A program made the translations under genes and the position numbers. The notes under the pieces were generated by a model, which saw nothing but the letters and a program-made list of their open reading frames with translations, did not search any database and was not told where the DNA came from. This document shows, in pieces, positions 5,884 through 6,033 of a DNA stretch of 6,033 nt. The stretch comes from an uncultured Roseiflexaceae bacterium (GTDB lineage: Bacteria; Chloroflexota; Chloroflexia; Chloroflexales; Roseiflexaceae): the NCBI GenBank assembly GCA_903868295.1, contig CAIPUQ010000260.1, positions 1-6,033 on the forward strand, read 5' to 3'. Each line of letters opens with the position of its first letter. Position 1 is the stretch's first letter.

Positions 5884-6033
5884 AAAACTTCCCCATCATT
5901 CCCTCTCTCTAGCTATGAAACTACTATCAATAAAGTTATGTAATTTTCGACAATTTTATGGGAAGACTCCTGAGATACATTTAGCGGCAAGTTCTCGCAA
6001 TACGACGGTAATTTACGGCAATAATGGAGCGGG
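5884..6033. other. AT-richer non-coding tail without a supportable gene
   Basis: About 39 % GC by hand count over 5881-6033, against roughly 60 % in the genes. No convincing start with a ribosome site and no RNA gene is visible. Small features are a T/C-rich patch at 5889-5910, a T6 run on the - strand (5882-5887) without a hairpin before it, a near-palindrome GTAATTTAC at 6008-6016, and an 8-base direct repeat ACGGYAAT at 6005-6012 and 6015-6022. On the - strand one frame is open from the right edge (6032) to a TAG at 5913-5915, 39 codons with no recognisable motif; the end of a gene entering from the right cannot be excluded. This is most likely intergenic DNA between two transcription units. 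Confidence 0.6.

Noticed and set aside
5863..5887. Possible intrinsic terminator around TTCACTGTTTACTGAA followed by A-rich DNA
   Set aside because: Only four base pairs form at the ends of the palindrome, the inner positions mismatch, and no T-run follows on the + strand.
5722..5943. A 73-codon + strand frame running through the heptamer repeat
   Set aside because: It begins inside the membrane-protein gene, and its middle is only the translated repeat (ISYQLSV cycles); no ribosome site or family resemblance.
5913..6032. A - strand frame open from the right edge to a TAG, 39 codons
   Set aside because: Too short and without any motif, in AT-rich DNA. It might be the end of a gene beyond the window, but this cannot be supported here.

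Overview
The window is a compact run of seven genes, all on the + strand, in DNA of roughly 60 % GC, ending in a short AT-richer non-coding tail. The source looks like a free-living bacterium. The order clpC-radA-dtd, the GC level and a stop-proximal heptanucleotide tandem repeat would fit a Chloroflexota (Chloroflexia-type) chromosome, but that assignment is inference and was not tested by any search.

Layout: (1) 2-1048, the 3' part of clpC, cut by the left edge, encoding the second AAA+ domain of a ClpP-partner unfoldase. (2) 1051-2457, radA, a zinc-finger/RecA-like/Lon-like branch-migration ATPase, two bases after clpC. (3) 2476-2952, dtd, D-aminoacyl-tRNA deacylase, with a strong ribosome binding site. 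(4, 5) 2968-3411 and 3408-3860, two tandem paralogous GNAT acetyltransferases joined by a GTGA stop/start overlap; the second should start at the GTG at 3408. (6) 3902-4876, a carbohydrate-esterase family 7 type acetyl esterase (acetyl xylan esterase / cephalosporin C deacetylase) with an intact triad. (7) 4911-5798, a membrane protein with a helical N-terminal part, an eight-ligand B-box-like zinc-binding module and about four transmembrane helices. (8) 5807-5883, a heptamer tandem repeat (8 perfect copies plus 3 decaying ones) starting 8 bases after the last stop codon. (9) 5884-6033, about 39 % GC, with no supportable gene.

The gaps are -4 to +41 bases and every gene is co-directional, so at least clpC-radA-dtd-GNAT-GNAT is probably one transcription unit, with the esterase and membrane protein either in it or behind weak internal promoters. 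The first three genes cover protein, DNA and translation quality control (ClpC proteolysis, recombination repair, removal of D-amino acids from tRNA). The last four have no obvious shared pathway.

I see no phage, CRISPR, toxin-antitoxin, defence or biosynthetic system. The points most worth a second look are the heptamer repeat, the composition drop next to it, the diverged GNAT pair, and the zinc-finger membrane protein.
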